NCBI RefSeq assembly: GCF_000648615.1 | Contig: NZ_JFZC01000041.1 | Location: 1-64,000, forward strand | DNA from: Sporolactobacillus terrae DSM 11697 | Lineage (GTDB): Bacteria > Bacillota > Bacilli > Bacillales > Sporolactobacillaceae | DNA: 64,000 nucleotides | Direction of reading: 5' to 3' | Part shown: positions 53,080 to 62,744 of the stretch, piece by piece | How the letters are laid out: every line of letters starts with the position of its first letter | Position numbering within the stretch: position 1 is the stretch's first letter | Translations under genes and position numbers: made by a program | The notes under the pieces: model-generated | The model's database searches: none | Told to the model about the DNA's origin: nothing | What the model saw: only the letters and a program-made list of their open reading frames with translations

Positions 53080-54291
53080 TTAACCTATGTGTTGTGTTCG
53101 ACTGGGCTGCGCGGCGATTTGCCGATAGACGCGACAATAAACCCACAAGCCATTCACGAGCAGCAGTGCGGCAGTGACAAAAAAGACCGCACGAATACTT
53201 AACCATGCAGCAATCTGGCCGCCAAAAACCGATCCACCGAAAACACCTAAATACATCGCGGACATACTAAAACCGAATACGCGTCCGGTCAGCGCGGTGG
53301 GGGTAATTTTGCGAATCATAATATTCACGGAAGGCATTAGCCCGCCGGCCGTAAGCCCGAACAGAAATCGAAGCACGATTAATTGCCATGGCGCGGTGAC
53401 AAAAGCTTGCGGGATAAAAAGCAAGCCTGCCGTAAACAGCGTAATGACCATGACCTTATGCGCGCCAATCCGATCGGACAGCTTCCCTAAGCGCGGGGCG
53501 GCGAGGATATTCGCGAGCCCTGACGCTGAAAAAGCAAGCCCGGACAGCAGGGCAAGATGGCTGCTGTTTGTCAGATGTCCCATGAATACCGTCACAATCG
53601 GCTCAACGGAATATAAGGCGATGGTCAAGATAAATGCGGTCACAAACAGGGTAACGGTCAAACTTTTTTCCGGGATTTGATGCCAAATCTCCTTGGCGTG
53701 ACGTACTTTTTTATCGGTACGCTGAAACGATTCCTTGACGAAGAAAAGCGTCGTAAAAAAGGAGACCATCATCAGTGCTCCGGTCATAAAAAATACATTT
53801 TGCAATCCGAAATGTTCACTAAGAAATCCGCCGATGAGCGGACCGAGCAGCGAACCGGCTATGTTGGCGGTCGAAAGTGTACCTAGCGCCCAGCCGGCAT
53901 GTTCTTGATCCGTTTGCGTAGCAATCAGCGTCGTACAGGCTGTGCTGTAACCGGTGATCACGCCTTGTAAAAGGCGCAGCCCAATCAGTACAGTGACATT
54001 GGGGGCAAACCCCATGCAGCCGATCACGATTGCCATACCCAGACTAGCTCGAAGCAGCATAGGCTTTCGGCCAAACTTATCGGCCACCGACCCCCAAATG
54101 GGTGAGAAAATGGCCGACAAAATAAAGGTACTGCCAAATGCAATGCCGGACAGTTGAGCGACTGCCGCTTCCTGACCCACACCAAGATGTCTGATGTACA
54201 GCGGTAGCACCGGTGCAATTTGGCTCATGCCAATGCCTGTCGCAAACATGCCAAACCAGCAAACTACTAAATTTTTTTTCCAAATCGGCAT
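53080..54291 (-). CDS. MFS transporter, MdtG-like multidrug efflux
   Basis: 403 residues with 12 predicted helices; GSVADKFGRKPMLLRA is the MFS loop 2-3 signature and RLLQGVITGYSTA lies in helix 4. The pattern resembles MdtG/YfiS drug antiporters. GGAGG precedes the ATG. It overlaps nothing but sits 6 bp upstream of the isochorismatase-like gene. Confidence 0.85.
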   Translation of the reverse strand: MPIWKKNLVVCWFGMFATGIGMSQIAPVLPLYIRHLGVGQEAAVAQLSGIAFGSTFILSAIFSPIWGSVADKFGRKPMLLRASLGMAIVIGCMGFAPNVTVLIGLRLLQGVITGYSTACTTLIATQTDQEHAGWALGTLSTANIAGSLLGPLIGGFLSEHFGLQNVFFMTGALMMVSFFTTLFFVKESFQRTDKKVRHAKEIWHQIPEKSLTVTLFVTAFILTIALYSVEPIVTVFMGHLTNSSHLALLSGLAFSASGLANILAAPRLGKLSDRIGAHKVMVITLFTAGLLFIPQAFVTAPWQLIVLRFLFGLTAGGLMPSVNIMIRKITPTALTGRVFGFSMSAMYLGVFGGSVFGGQIAAWLSIRAVFFVTAALLLVNGLWVYCRVYRQIAAQPSRTQHIG

Positions 54292-54380
54292 GATCTGAGC
54301 CTCCGCGATTCAACGATAGGATGAATAATCACACCCATTAGTCTAAACACAGATCAGTGGCTGATCCATAGTTGATCCTG

Positions 54381-55205
54381 TTATCCATGGACATTTTTGC
54401 TGTAATAGTCGATTGGACTTATCCCTTCGGATCGTTTAAATAGCCGACTAAAATAAAATTCATCAGCAAACCCAAGCAGATGCGCAACGTCCTTGACCTT
54501 GTGATCGCCGTCAAGAAGCAGCTCCTTCGCCTTGTCGATTTTCATCTGGTTAAAATAAGAAATAACGGAGGAACCGGTGCTTTCTTTAAAGATCCTTGTT
54601 AGGTAGGTTGGTGACAATCGTATAAGCTCGGATAGTTCATTCAAGGTAATATGCTTCGATAAATTTTTTTGCATATAGTCGACAATTCGCTCCACCTTTA
54701 GCGAACTTGCGAAATTCTGATTCTGTTTCCTGACATTGTCTGCAATGGCGAGGAACAGTTGCTGCAGCAAGGTGCGTGCGGCAAAAGGATATCCGGGTCT
54801 TTTCTGGTCCCAGCAGTCGGTCAAGCGTCGAAACGACGCTTCTACCTCGTAGGCATCCATTAATTGTTTCCCCAGTTTCTTCATCAGCTGTTTTGTGCAT
54901 TCATGGATTATCCACTGATTTTGACTCCATTCCACCTCCGCGCAGCTAAAATGAACCGATAAAAAACCGCCGGGTCCCGCTTCAGGTTCAAATGTATGAT
55001 GGAGCCCGGGGCTGATGTAGCAAAGCATGCCTTTTTTTATTGAATAATGTCGCTTATCAATGGCGATCGTTCCGGAACCGCCAGTAAAAAGAATGAGTTC
55101 GTGGTGGGACAGTGTACGGTTTATTTTGCGCGGGGGACGCTCCTTATCATCAAATGATCGATGGTTGCAATAATGAATATGGAAAAAAAGTTGGTCGGAC
55201 AACAT
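54381..55205 (-). CDS. AraC-family transcriptional regulator
   Basis: 274 residues: cupin-like N-terminal sensor (about 15-110) and a C-terminal double HTH (about 180-272; HITLNELSELIRLSPTYLTRIFKESTGSSVISYFNQMKIDKAKELL and VKDVAHLLGFADEFYFSRLFKRSEGISPIDY). It is transcribed toward the MFS/isochorismatase pair from upstream, so it probably controls them. GGTGAGG precedes the start. Confidence 0.88.
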   Translation of the reverse strand: MLSDQLFFHIHYCNHRSFDDKERPPRKINRTLSHHELILFTGGSGTIAIDKRHYSIKKGMLCYISPGLHHTFEPEAGPGGFLSVHFSCAEVEWSQNQWIIHECTKQLMKKLGKQLMDAYEVEASFRRLTDCWDQKRPGYPFAARTLLQQLFLAIADNVRKQNQNFASSLKVERIVDYMQKNLSKHITLNELSELIRLSPTYLTRIFKESTGSSVISYFNQMKIDKAKELLLDGDHKVKDVAHLLGFADEFYFSRLFKRSEGISPIDYYSKNVHG

Positions 55206-55280
55206 GACCTCACCGGCTTTCCAAAGTATTGGATGGCTACTTTAATCGGAATTCCCAGCGTTTTATTTTTGTGATGCTGA

Positions 55281-56447
55281 TTAACAGTAGTTGTCTTTTT
55301 CAGCATCCAGCTTTGCCTTGATCCACTGGTGAACTTTTTCATCCTCTTCTTTCGCAAGCAGGTCTTCGAAGGATTGAATCATATGTGCGCGCATGTCCGG
55401 TTCAAGGCGATCCCACATTTGCTGAAGTGCCCAGGTGACCGTGCGCCGGATCACCGGACGCGGGTCATCGTGAAGCAAGCGAAGCAGTTCCGGTGCCGCG
55501 GCAACTTCCTTATAGTTGCCGAGTGCAACAATCGCATTGCGCTGAATCGGCTTTTTTCCTCGCCACGAACCGGAAAGTTCACCGAACGTTTCTTTAAATG
55601 CACGATTGGAAAGCGATAACAGCGGTGCGAGAAGGGGACGGGAAAGTTCCGGGTCCGGCTCCATCTCCTCATGAAAATGGCTGTCCACATCACGATTGTA
55701 CGGACAGACCTGTTGACACATATCGCAGCCGTAGAGTCTATTGCCGATTGCTTTCTTATATTCTTCCGGAAGTTCCTGCTTCGTCTGGGTTAAGTAGGCA
55801 ATGCATTTCTTGCTGTTAAGCTGTCCGCCCTGAACCAGTGCACCGGTCGGGCAGTGATCAATGCAGATTGTACAATCGCCGCACAGGTCGGTCGCCGGTT
55901 TGTCCGGAGGAAACGGAATATTGGTCAGCATCTCGCCAAGATAAACATAGGACCCGAATTCTTTCGTAATCAGGTTGGTGCTTTTCCCCGCCCAGCCGAT
56001 GCCGGCACGTTCAGCCACTGCCCTATCTGACAGTTCCCCGGTGTCGACCATGCTTTTGAACTTAGCTCCCGGAACCGTTTCAACGAGAAATTCGCCAAGC
56101 TTTTGCATGCGGTTACGCAGAATCGTATGGTAGTCCTGTCCCCAAGAAACCCGGGCAAAAGCACCACGGCGATGACCTTTCGTGTTTGCCGGGCGCTCGG
56201 CCATTTTCTTCGGGTAGGCCATGGCGATTGAGACAATCGACTGCACGCCGTCCATAAGCAGCGACGGTTCAGTTCTTTTTTCGATATCCTTCTCCTCGAA
56301 TCCGGACTGGTAACCGAGTTCCCGCTGCCGGTAGAGACGTGCCTTTAATTCCGTGAATGGATCGTCCGTTGTGAAGCCAATCTTGTCCACACCGATTTCT
56401 TTACTATATCTGATCAGCTGTTCTTTCAGCTCTTGAAAATCCGTCAT
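55281..56447 (-). CDS. queG: Epoxyqueuosine reductase QueG
   Basis: 388 residues. The N-terminal cobalamin domain has VDTGELSDRAVAERAGIGWAGKSTNLIT; two 4Fe-4S motifs follow, CGDCTICIDHCP and GCDMCQQVCP. A C-terminal HEAT-like repeat region (about 280-380) is present, as in Bacillus QueG. It performs the last step of queuosine synthesis in tRNA anticodon 34. Only a weak ribosome binding site precedes the ATG. Confidence 0.93.
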   Translation of the reverse strand: MTDFQELKEQLIRYSKEIGVDKIGFTTDDPFTELKARLYRQRELGYQSGFEEKDIEKRTEPSLLMDGVQSIVSIAMAYPKKMAERPANTKGHRRGAFARVSWGQDYHTILRNRMQKLGEFLVETVPGAKFKSMVDTGELSDRAVAERAGIGWAGKSTNLITKEFGSYVYLGEMLTNIPFPPDKPATDLCGDCTICIDHCPTGALVQGGQLNSKKCIAYLTQTKQELPEEYKKAIGNRLYGCDMCQQVCPYNRDVDSHFHEEMEPDPELSRPLLAPLLSLSNRAFKETFGELSGSWRGKKPIQRNAIVALGNYKEVAAAPELLRLLHDDPRPVIRRTVTWALQQMWDRLEPDMRAHMIQSFEDLLAKEEDEKVHQWIKAKLDAEKDNYC

Positions 56448-56627
56448 TTCTATTTATATCCCTTCATTGCTTGTCACTTTAAAAAACAGCATACATGCGT
56501 TCAAAGCAGCTGATCTCATGATAACGTGATTGGCGGACGTCGGCAAATCAACGCTGAAAGCCTGCTTGAAAGTTGCGCATAAAAAAAGTTTTGCCCCCAA
56601 ACATCGTGTTCGAGAACAAAACCAGTA

Positions 56628-57908
56628 TTAGGGTGTTGCTTCTAACTTTTTCATCCAAACAACAGATAATGCACTGACAATTCCAGAGAACAAGACATAG
56701 AGTGTGAGCAACAACGGAGAGCCGCCGCCTGCCTCAAGCAGTGCAGTGGCGATGATCGGCGTAATTCCACTGGCAAAGATCCCGGAAAACTGGTAGACGA
56801 AAGACACACCGGTATAACGAACTTTCGGATCAAACAGCTCTGAAAAAAGAGCGGCCTCCGGACCGTAAACAATTGGATACAGAATCCCAAATGCAACGAC
56901 AAGTGTCAGGATGATGACAATCATATTCCCCCCGGACTGTCCGAAAAGCCAAAAGGCAGGAATAGCAGAAAGGCCGACAAGCAAGCTGCCCCACAAATAG
57001 ATACGGATTCTGCCGACACGATCTGAGAAGTGACCAAATAAAGGGATAAAGAAACACATGACCAACGCAGCGACGGACACACTGAGAGTCGCTGAAGATC
57101 CGGACAGTTTGACGTGATGCGTCAGATAGTCGATGGAGAACACACCCATCACATTGAAGAAAACGCCATCAATGTAACGTGCGCCCATTCCGGCGATGAT
57201 CTTTTTACTATTCCCGTCTTTCCACATTTCTTTGAATGGGAGTGTGGTCTCCATATTGTTTTCTTTCACTTCTTGGAATTCCGGGGTCTCTTTAACCGAG
57301 ATGCGCATCCATAGTCCGGTAACGACCAGGATGACACTGAGACCAAATGCGATTCGCCAGCCCCAGGCAAGAAATTGTGCTTGAGAAAGCAGACTGTTTA
57401 ATATACCGACGACGCCGGAGGCAAGCAGCAAGCCCAAAGCCAAACCGATTTGCGGAAGGCTGGCATATAAACCGCGTTTGCGTGCCGGAGCGTATTCGTA
57501 AGTCATGAGGACGGCTCCGCCCCATTCGCCGCCCAGGCCGATTCCTTGCACCACACGAAGCAAGAGCAAAATAATCGGTGCCCAAATACCGATTTGTGCA
57601 TAAGTCGGCAATAGCGCAATGAGGCATGTGCTGATCCCCATAATCATCACAGTCAGTACCAGCATTTTTTTGCGACCGAGTTTATCGCCAAAATGGCCGA
57701 AGATGATGCCACCGATCGGTCGTGCGAAAAAACCAACGGCAAAAGTTACGTAGGCAAGTAGTGTAGATAAAAACAGGTTGTCGCTGGGAAAGTAAAGATG
57801 ATTAAGCACCATACTTGCCACGACACCATACAAGAAAAAGTCGTACCACTCAATCGTCGCGCCGATGATGCTGGACGCAACGACAGGTAATAATTTTGGC
57901 TGATTCAA
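56628..57908 (-). CDS. MFS metabolite:H+ symporter (MHS family)
   Basis: 426 residues with 12 helices; GATIEWYDFFLYG at the N-terminus, GHFGDKLGRKKMLV and RVVQGIGLGGEWGGAVLMT are MHS hallmarks (ShiA, KgtP, ProP relatives). Substrate may be shikimate, a dicarboxylate or a betaine; not decidable. The start is a TTG nine bases after AGGAGG. A weak GTTTTG/CAAAAC hairpin at 56580-56622 may terminate it. Confidence 0.87.
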   Translation of the reverse strand: MNQPKLLPVVASSIIGATIEWYDFFLYGVVASMVLNHLYFPSDNLFLSTLLAYVTFAVGFFARPIGGIIFGHFGDKLGRKKMLVLTVMIMGISTCLIALLPTYAQIGIWAPIILLLLRVVQGIGLGGEWGGAVLMTYEYAPARKRGLYASLPQIGLALGLLLASGVVGILNSLLSQAQFLAWGWRIAFGLSVILVVTGLWMRISVKETPEFQEVKENNMETTLPFKEMWKDGNSKKIIAGMGARYIDGVFFNVMGVFSIDYLTHHVKLSGSSATLSVSVAALVMCFFIPLFGHFSDRVGRIRIYLWGSLLVGLSAIPAFWLFGQSGGNMIVIILTLVVAFGILYPIVYGPEAALFSELFDPKVRYTGVSFVYQFSGIFASGITPIIATALLEAGGGSPLLLTLYVLFSGIVSALSVVWMKKLEATP

Positions 57909-58054
57909 TGAAAAAACCTCCTGATTTTCTTTTTTCCTGTGTCACCTCTTGTCATGGATTCCTAAAAAGGAAAGGATAGCATGTGAAGAAAACTCACGTC
58001 AATTCATTTGCTCCAGGCTGAGGAGGGCATGAACTGAGATATAAACAGCTGGGC

Positions 58055-58252
58055 ATGTCGATTCTAGCCAATATTAGAACAACATGGTTTGAACACCGCG
58101 ACGGTCGGAACGGAGCAGAGCAATTCTTAAACACGTATTATCATTTTTATCAAAATAAAGAAGTGGACGCAAAAGAGTTTATGCGATTTACGAAAGCTTA
58201 TTTCGCTATGAAAAACGATGCCATGTTCCATGGATGGTTAGCAGCCCAATAA
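58055..58252 (+). CDS. Small hypothetical protein
   Basis: 65 residues, soluble, with no recognised domain. The aromatic-rich middle (FLNTYYHFYQNKEVDAKEFMRFTKAYFAMKNDAMFHGW) looks like a real coding sequence. The ribosome binding site GAGGAGGG lies 20 bases upstream and better suits an in-frame CTG start at about 58034 (ELRYKQLGMSI...), so the true start is uncertain. Confidence 0.5.
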   Translation: MSILANIRTTWFEHRDGRNGAEQFLNTYYHFYQNKEVDAKEFMRFTKAYFAMKNDAMFHGWLAAQ

Positions 58253-58442
58253 GAAAAGCGCAAGGAACGTGCAATCTGTTCATCCGGAACGAGCGGATTG
58301 AAAAAGAGGATAGAGAGAAAATGATCAACAAAAAATACAGAGAAAAGAGTAAAATAGAATCATTCAATGATTAAAACGGCGAGGGGATATCGGTGATGAT
58401 TTATGCACCAGCAACAGAATGTGATGTTCCTGTTCTCCGATA

Positions 58443-58498
58443 ATTTAACGGAGAATAGTCTCCGTTAAATTCGTAATGAACGACTGAATAATTACGAA
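58443..58498 (+). promoter_or_regulatory. Two consecutive hairpins in the leader of the EamA gene
   Basis: Hairpin 1: ATTTAACGGAGA/TCTCCGTTAAAT (12 bp, 4-nt loop) at 58443-58470. Hairpin 2: TTCGTAAT/ATTACGAA (8 bp) at 58470-58498. They end 14 bp before the start codon, a place suited to attenuation, an operator or ribosome-site masking. No T-run follows, so simple termination is unlikely. Confidence 0.6.
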
Positions 58499-58512
58499 AG
58501 CGGAGAGAACAA

Positions 58513-59391
58513 ATGAAAAAAAATAAAATTTTCGGCGCTTTATTTTTAAGCATGGCCGCCAGTATTTGGGGCGGTATGTTTGTTGTTGTTAAAGTAGTAG
58601 TCGCCTATATTCCACCCATTGAATTGGTCTGGCTGCGCTACCTCATCGCTGTTGTTGTATTATTTGCCATCGGCTGCGCGCAGCATGTAGACTGGCGCGT
58701 GAAACGAAAGGATTGGCCCTTAATCCTTTTGATTGGCGTGATCGGTAATGCGCTGTCAATCGTAACGCAAGAGGCCGGCACATGGCTGTCTTCAGCACAA
58801 TTGGGCTCTGTAATTACAGCGGCTACACCAACATTTATGATTTTATTTGCAAGGTGGCTGCTCAAAGAACGATTAACTTGGGCAAAAATAGCTTCTGTGG
58901 CACTGGCAACAATTGGCGTACTTATGATTGTTGGGATCCATGCGCTTGTTGTGGGCAAATTACTTGGTGCAGCTTTTTTAATGATTGCTGCGCTAACTTG
59001 GGCGTTCATGTCGGTATTGGTCAAATTGGTTCCTGGTGACTACTCACCCGTACAGGTGACAACCCTTGCAACAGCAACGGCTCTGGTTTGCCTTTCACCG
59101 ATTGTTTTATTGCAACGTTCCGCGGTGCAGTGGCACTATCTGATGCAACCCAAAATCATCCTTTGTCTGTTATATCTAGGTGTTATTTCAACGGCGGTTG
59201 CTTTTGTGATGTGGAACCGTGGGTTACGGTTAATGAATGCCACCGGTTCGGGTTTGTTTTTCGTGTTTCAGCCTTTCGTTGGGACGTTTTTAGGGTGGCT
59301 TATTTTAGGCGAAGCAATAGGATTTGGTTTTTGGGCGGGTGTGCTCCTCATTTCAGCCAGTATCTGGATCACTATCCGCTATTCAGATTGA
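58513..59391 (+). CDS. EamA/DMT-superfamily transporter
   Basis: 292 residues with ten predicted helices in two EamA repeats; the ends carry YIPPIELVWLRYLIA and MWNRGLRLMNATGSGLFFVFQPFVGTFLGWLILGEAIG. Probable metabolite exporter, substrate unknown. Preceded by the two leader hairpins; a terminator follows at 59424. Confidence 0.85.
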   Translation: MKKNKIFGALFLSMAASIWGGMFVVVKVVVAYIPPIELVWLRYLIAVVVLFAIGCAQHVDWRVKRKDWPLILLIGVIGNALSIVTQEAGTWLSSAQLGSVITAATPTFMILFARWLLKERLTWAKIASVALATIGVLMIVGIHALVVGKLLGAAFLMIAALTWAFMSVLVKLVPGDYSPVQVTTLATATALVCLSPIVLLQRSAVQWHYLMQPKIILCLLYLGVISTAVAFVMWNRGLRLMNATGSGLFFVFQPFVGTFLGWLILGEAIGFGFWAGVLLISASIWITIRYSD

Positions 59392-59423
59392 TCTTTAGTT
59401 TCTAAATCTAGTAATGATGAGGT

Positions 59424-59455
59424 AAGGACGGATGATTTTTGATCCGTCCTTTTCT
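59424..59455 (+). terminator. Terminator after the EamA gene
   Basis: AGGACGGAT/ATCCGTCCT stem, TTTTCT tail. Confidence 0.88.
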
Positions 59456-59617
59456 ATTGATCCATTAATCAATTTTACGTCCATTTGTCATTAAATTGTT
59501 ATCGAATCATGTCTTGTTGTGTCACATTAAGTTGTTAAGATGACAACAAAAGATCCTGCTGAGGGTATTCGCCTGAAGCGATATAAATAGAGAATACGAC
59601 TAGAGGGGAAAGGGATC

Positions 59618-60718
59618 ATGAATCGGAACTACATACATACCGCAGTAGCACTGGTGCTGGTGCTTTCCTTAATCATGGGCTACAGCGTTCATGATGTCCA
59701 TGCATCAGATCAGCAGATTTCAGAGAATCAGCAACAACAAGATGGACTCATCAATCAACTGAAACAGACCGACCGTCACGTGAAAAAGATCAAAGCAGAT
59801 GTAACTGAAAAACAGGAAAATCTCGCAGAAAGTCGTGAAAAATCAAAGTGGATGAAAGTAGAAATTGAGCGGCTGAACGCGCAGATCGACAGCAGAGACA
59901 AATTGTTAAAGAAACGGTTTCAAGCCATGTATTTAAATGGCGGGAACATGAACTATATCGACGTGCTTCTCGGATCAGAAAGCTTTGGCGATTTCATTGA
60001 TCGGATGTTCGCCTTAAAGACAATCTCGGATAACGATCAAAAATTACTAAACGCGCAAAAGCAAGATCAGGCGAATCGTGCCGCGCAACAAGAAGAACTC
60101 GCTAAGGAACAGAAACAACTCGAGAATGGTTTAACTGAATTAAATGATTTGAAAGAGGAGCTTCTTAAAAAGGAAGCGGATCAGCGCAATCAATTGACGT
60201 TATTGAAAAAAGAAGCATCGAAAATTAAAGAAAAAGAAATGGAAAAAGATGAAGAAAAAGATGTTTCAGAAGCGCAAACGCATGCCTTAGCTAGTGAAAA
60301 CGTCTCCGACAGTGATGCAGCATTTATCAAACCGGCGCAAGGCTATATTTCTTCTGGATTCGGCAAACGTTCCTTTGATAACAGTTTCCATCCGGGCATT
60401 GACATCGCAAACAGTGAAGGAACGCCGGTACAAGCAGCTGCCGACGGCGTTGTGTTCAGAGCCTATCATTCGTCCAGCTATGGAAATGCGGTCATGATTT
60501 CGCATAAATTCAAAGGAAAATTGTTTACAACGGTTTATGCTCACTTAAGCAGTTACGAAGTCGCAACAGGCGAACGCGTTGCGAAAGGTCAAGTCATTGG
60601 CAAAATGGGCAATACCGGAGAATCGTTCGGCTCACATCTGCACTTCGAACTGTATGAAGGCCAATGGAATCCACCGCCGCATAATGGTGCCATTGATCCG
60701 ATGAAGTTTATTCAGTAA
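59618..60718 (+). CDS. Secreted M23 peptidase with coiled-coil N-terminus
   Basis: 366 residues: signal peptide (about 1-30), a long Lys/Glu/Gln-rich coiled coil (about 35-215) as in EnvC/CwlO-type proteins, and an M23 lysostaphin-like domain (about 245-365) with HPGIDIA (zinc His/Asp), the GNAVMISH strand and a terminal SHLHFEL (HxH). It probably cleaves peptidoglycan cross-bridges or is regulated by a partner through the coiled coil. A terminator follows. Confidence 0.9.
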   Translation: MNRNYIHTAVALVLVLSLIMGYSVHDVHASDQQISENQQQQDGLINQLKQTDRHVKKIKADVTEKQENLAESREKSKWMKVEIERLNAQIDSRDKLLKKRFQAMYLNGGNMNYIDVLLGSESFGDFIDRMFALKTISDNDQKLLNAQKQDQANRAAQQEELAKEQKQLENGLTELNDLKEELLKKEADQRNQLTLLKKEASKIKEKEMEKDEEKDVSEAQTHALASENVSDSDAAFIKPAQGYISSGFGKRSFDNSFHPGIDIANSEGTPVQAAADGVVFRAYHSSSYGNAVMISHKFKGKLFTTVYAHLSSYEVATGERVAKGQVIGKMGNTGESFGSHLHFELYEGQWNPPPHNGAIDPMKFIQ

Positions 60719-60731
60719 AAGGATTTGGAAG

Positions 60732-60766
60732 AAACGAGAGGGATCTTTTCATTCCTCTCGTTTTTC
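60732..60766 (+). terminator. Terminator after the M23 peptidase gene
   Basis: AACGAGAGG/CCTCTCGTT stem with T5 tail. Confidence 0.88.
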
Positions 60767-60873
60767 GTTACTCAAATTCAAAGTAAAGAGACGCAGGATC
60801 ATTGATCTAACAACGTATGGGTTTGAGGATCTTTCCTGAAGGGTATAATTTAGTTTTTAGGAGGGGGAACAAC

Positions 60874-61235
60874 ATGAACGTTTTCGCAGATTATTTAGCG
60901 CGTATTGATAATCTTCAGCATCGAGATCGGACGGAAGAAATTTTGGCCTAAAATTCCCACAATTAGTGCCGGCCATTAAGTGGAATCAGCCGATGTTCAC
61001 CGATCACGGCACCTATATTATCGGATTTAGTGTAGCCAAAAAACATCTGGCTTTTGCGCCTGAACAGGTAGGGATTATTCATTTTTCTAATGAAATTGTG
61101 CAGGTCGGCTATGATTACACCAAGCAGTTGGTACGTATTCCGTGGGATTGTCCGGTGGATTTCTCGTTACTTGAAAAAATGATCGCGTTCAATATTTCAG
61201 ATAAAGCGGATTGTTCAACTTTTTGGCGGAAATAA
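60874..61235 (+). pseudogene. Frataxin-like iron-sulfur chaperone gene (ydhG/fra family), broken
   Basis: Starts with a good ribosome binding site (GGAGGGGG) and MNVFADYLARIDNLQHRDRTEEILA, then hits a stop at about 60949. Another frame continues KFPQLVPAIKWNQPMFTDHGTYIIGFSVAKKHLAFAPEQ ... ADCSTFWRK, the conserved C-terminal two-thirds. About 10 bp are missing at the junction compared with the 123-residue family. The intact protein would be an iron-binding Fe-S assembly helper. Confidence 0.8.
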
Positions 61236-61520
61236 AAAATCGGATGATTAAGAATTAACACCACGAGTATCAATTTGATCAAATAATTTTCTGAAACAAC
61301 ATACCTTGATGAAATTGTATCAATTCAAGCATGAAATCTATGGGTACTTAATGGAATAGCTGAACGAGTATATAATTTTTCTTACATCGCTTCTCATTTC
61401 AATGGCGGGATTCGTCTTAATGCTATTGCGAAAAACGTCTTTATGTGCATTTATCAGAACGAATAATTTAAGTTATAATAGGAGTGTGCTCGGGTAAAAG
61501 AAAACAAGGAGTGATAGAGA

Positions 61521-61769
61521 ATGAAATGGGAAGAAGTTCGTAAATTATACCCAAATCAATATGTAAAACTCAATATCCTTGACTTTTACTTAGAAAACGA
61601 TAAAAAGATTGTAACGGATGTTGCATTAATTAATCTTATTGAAGATTCTCAATTAGCTACAAGAGAGTTACTTAAATCAAAAGGTGATACCATTGTTTAT
61701 CATACAGGGTCCGAAAAAATCGTTATTGAAGTGAGAATCCCTACTGGTTTAAGAGGTATGAGATTATGA
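61521..61769 (+). CDS. Small protein paired with a retropepsin-like protease, unknown function
   Basis: 82 residues, soluble, beginning MKWEEVRKLYPNQYVKLNIL. It overlaps the aspartic protease gene as ATGA, so the two are a translational unit. AAGGAG precedes the ATG. I do not recognise a domain; similar two-gene units with a DUF-type partner exist next to retropepsin-like genes. Confidence 0.6.
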   Translation: MKWEEVRKLYPNQYVKLNILDFYLENDKKIVTDVALINLIEDSQLATRELLKSKGDTIVYHTGSEKIVIEVRIPTGLRGMRL

Positions 61770-62139
61770 AGTTAGAATTAGTGAATCATTTGCTTGCAGT
61801 CAAAATGACGATTTCTTATAAAGGAAAATCGAAAAAAATGGATAAGCTTGTTGTTGATACTGGAGCAGCTCATACTCTTATCTCATCCGACATTGTTAAT
61901 GAAATAGGAATTTACTTTGAAAACGGAGATTCTCTAGTAAGTGCATACGGAATTGGCGGCGAAGAATATTCGTTCCGAAAACCAGTTGATATTATTAAAC
62001 TAGGTACACACAAAATACCAGAAATAAAGCTAGATTTGGAAATTTAGATGATTGGGGTATCAATGGTCTCATAGGACTTGATATCTTAATGAATGGGAAA
62101 TGTATCATTGATTTAGAAAGATTAGAATTAGATTGTTAA
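61766..62139 (+). pseudogene. Retropepsin-like aspartic protease with a frameshift
   Basis: The first 93 codons include LVVDTGAAHTLIS, the DTGA active site of single-domain aspartic proteases. The frame stops at 62047, but the next frame continues FGNLDDWGINGLIGLDILMNGKCIIDLERLELDC to 62139, the expected C-terminal GLIGLDIL flap. A missing T in the T3 run at 62035-62037 explains the break. The corrected protein would be about 124 residues. It may be a real mutation or sequence error. Confidence 0.7.
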
Positions 62140-62364
62140 TATAAGTCTGGAGATAGGTGGAAACGTTCTTAAAATCACATCCATCAACATCACGTACTGT
62201 TATCAGTTGCTGCGTTCATAGAGTCCTCTTCTCATTCATTCGAGTCCTCAATAAAATTATTCATCTGTCTCACCATCTTTCAGTAATTCACTCAAGGTAT
62301 ACTTAATTAATGTAATCGAAACAGAATCCCCATACAATGAATGATAGTTCAACGGAAGAATGCC

Positions 62365-62556
62365 GTTAATGTCGTAGTTAAATGTTATTTGGCTGTTGCG
62401 CCTGAACAGGCAGGGATTATTCATTTTTCTGATGAAATTGTGCAAGCCGGCTATGATCACACCAAGCAGTTAGTATGTATCTCGTGGGACCAGCCGGTTA
62501 ATTTCTCATTGCTGGACAAAATGATCGAATTCAATATTTCGGATAAGGCGGACTGT
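62365..62556 (+). pseudogene. Second frataxin-like (ydhG/fra) fragment
   Basis: Encodes VAPEQAGIIHFSDEIVQAGYDHTKQLV and SLLDKMIEFNISDKADCC, matching the 3' two-thirds of the gene at 60874-61235. The N-terminal part and true C-terminal end are missing. It shows partial duplication around the retropepsin unit. Confidence 0.75.
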
Positions 62557-62744
62557 TGTAACCGTCAAGTAGTTTTGAACACTTTTCTCTTTGAAAATTC
62601 TAGCCTATTTCCGTAGGGTCAATGATTACGAAACAAATTTCTATCCAAGGACATGCCATGTACACCCGATAATAACCGTCTCCTTTTCATCGGGTATCGG
62701 TTCACGATCGTTATTATAATGAATGCATGAAGGAGGAACTAGCG

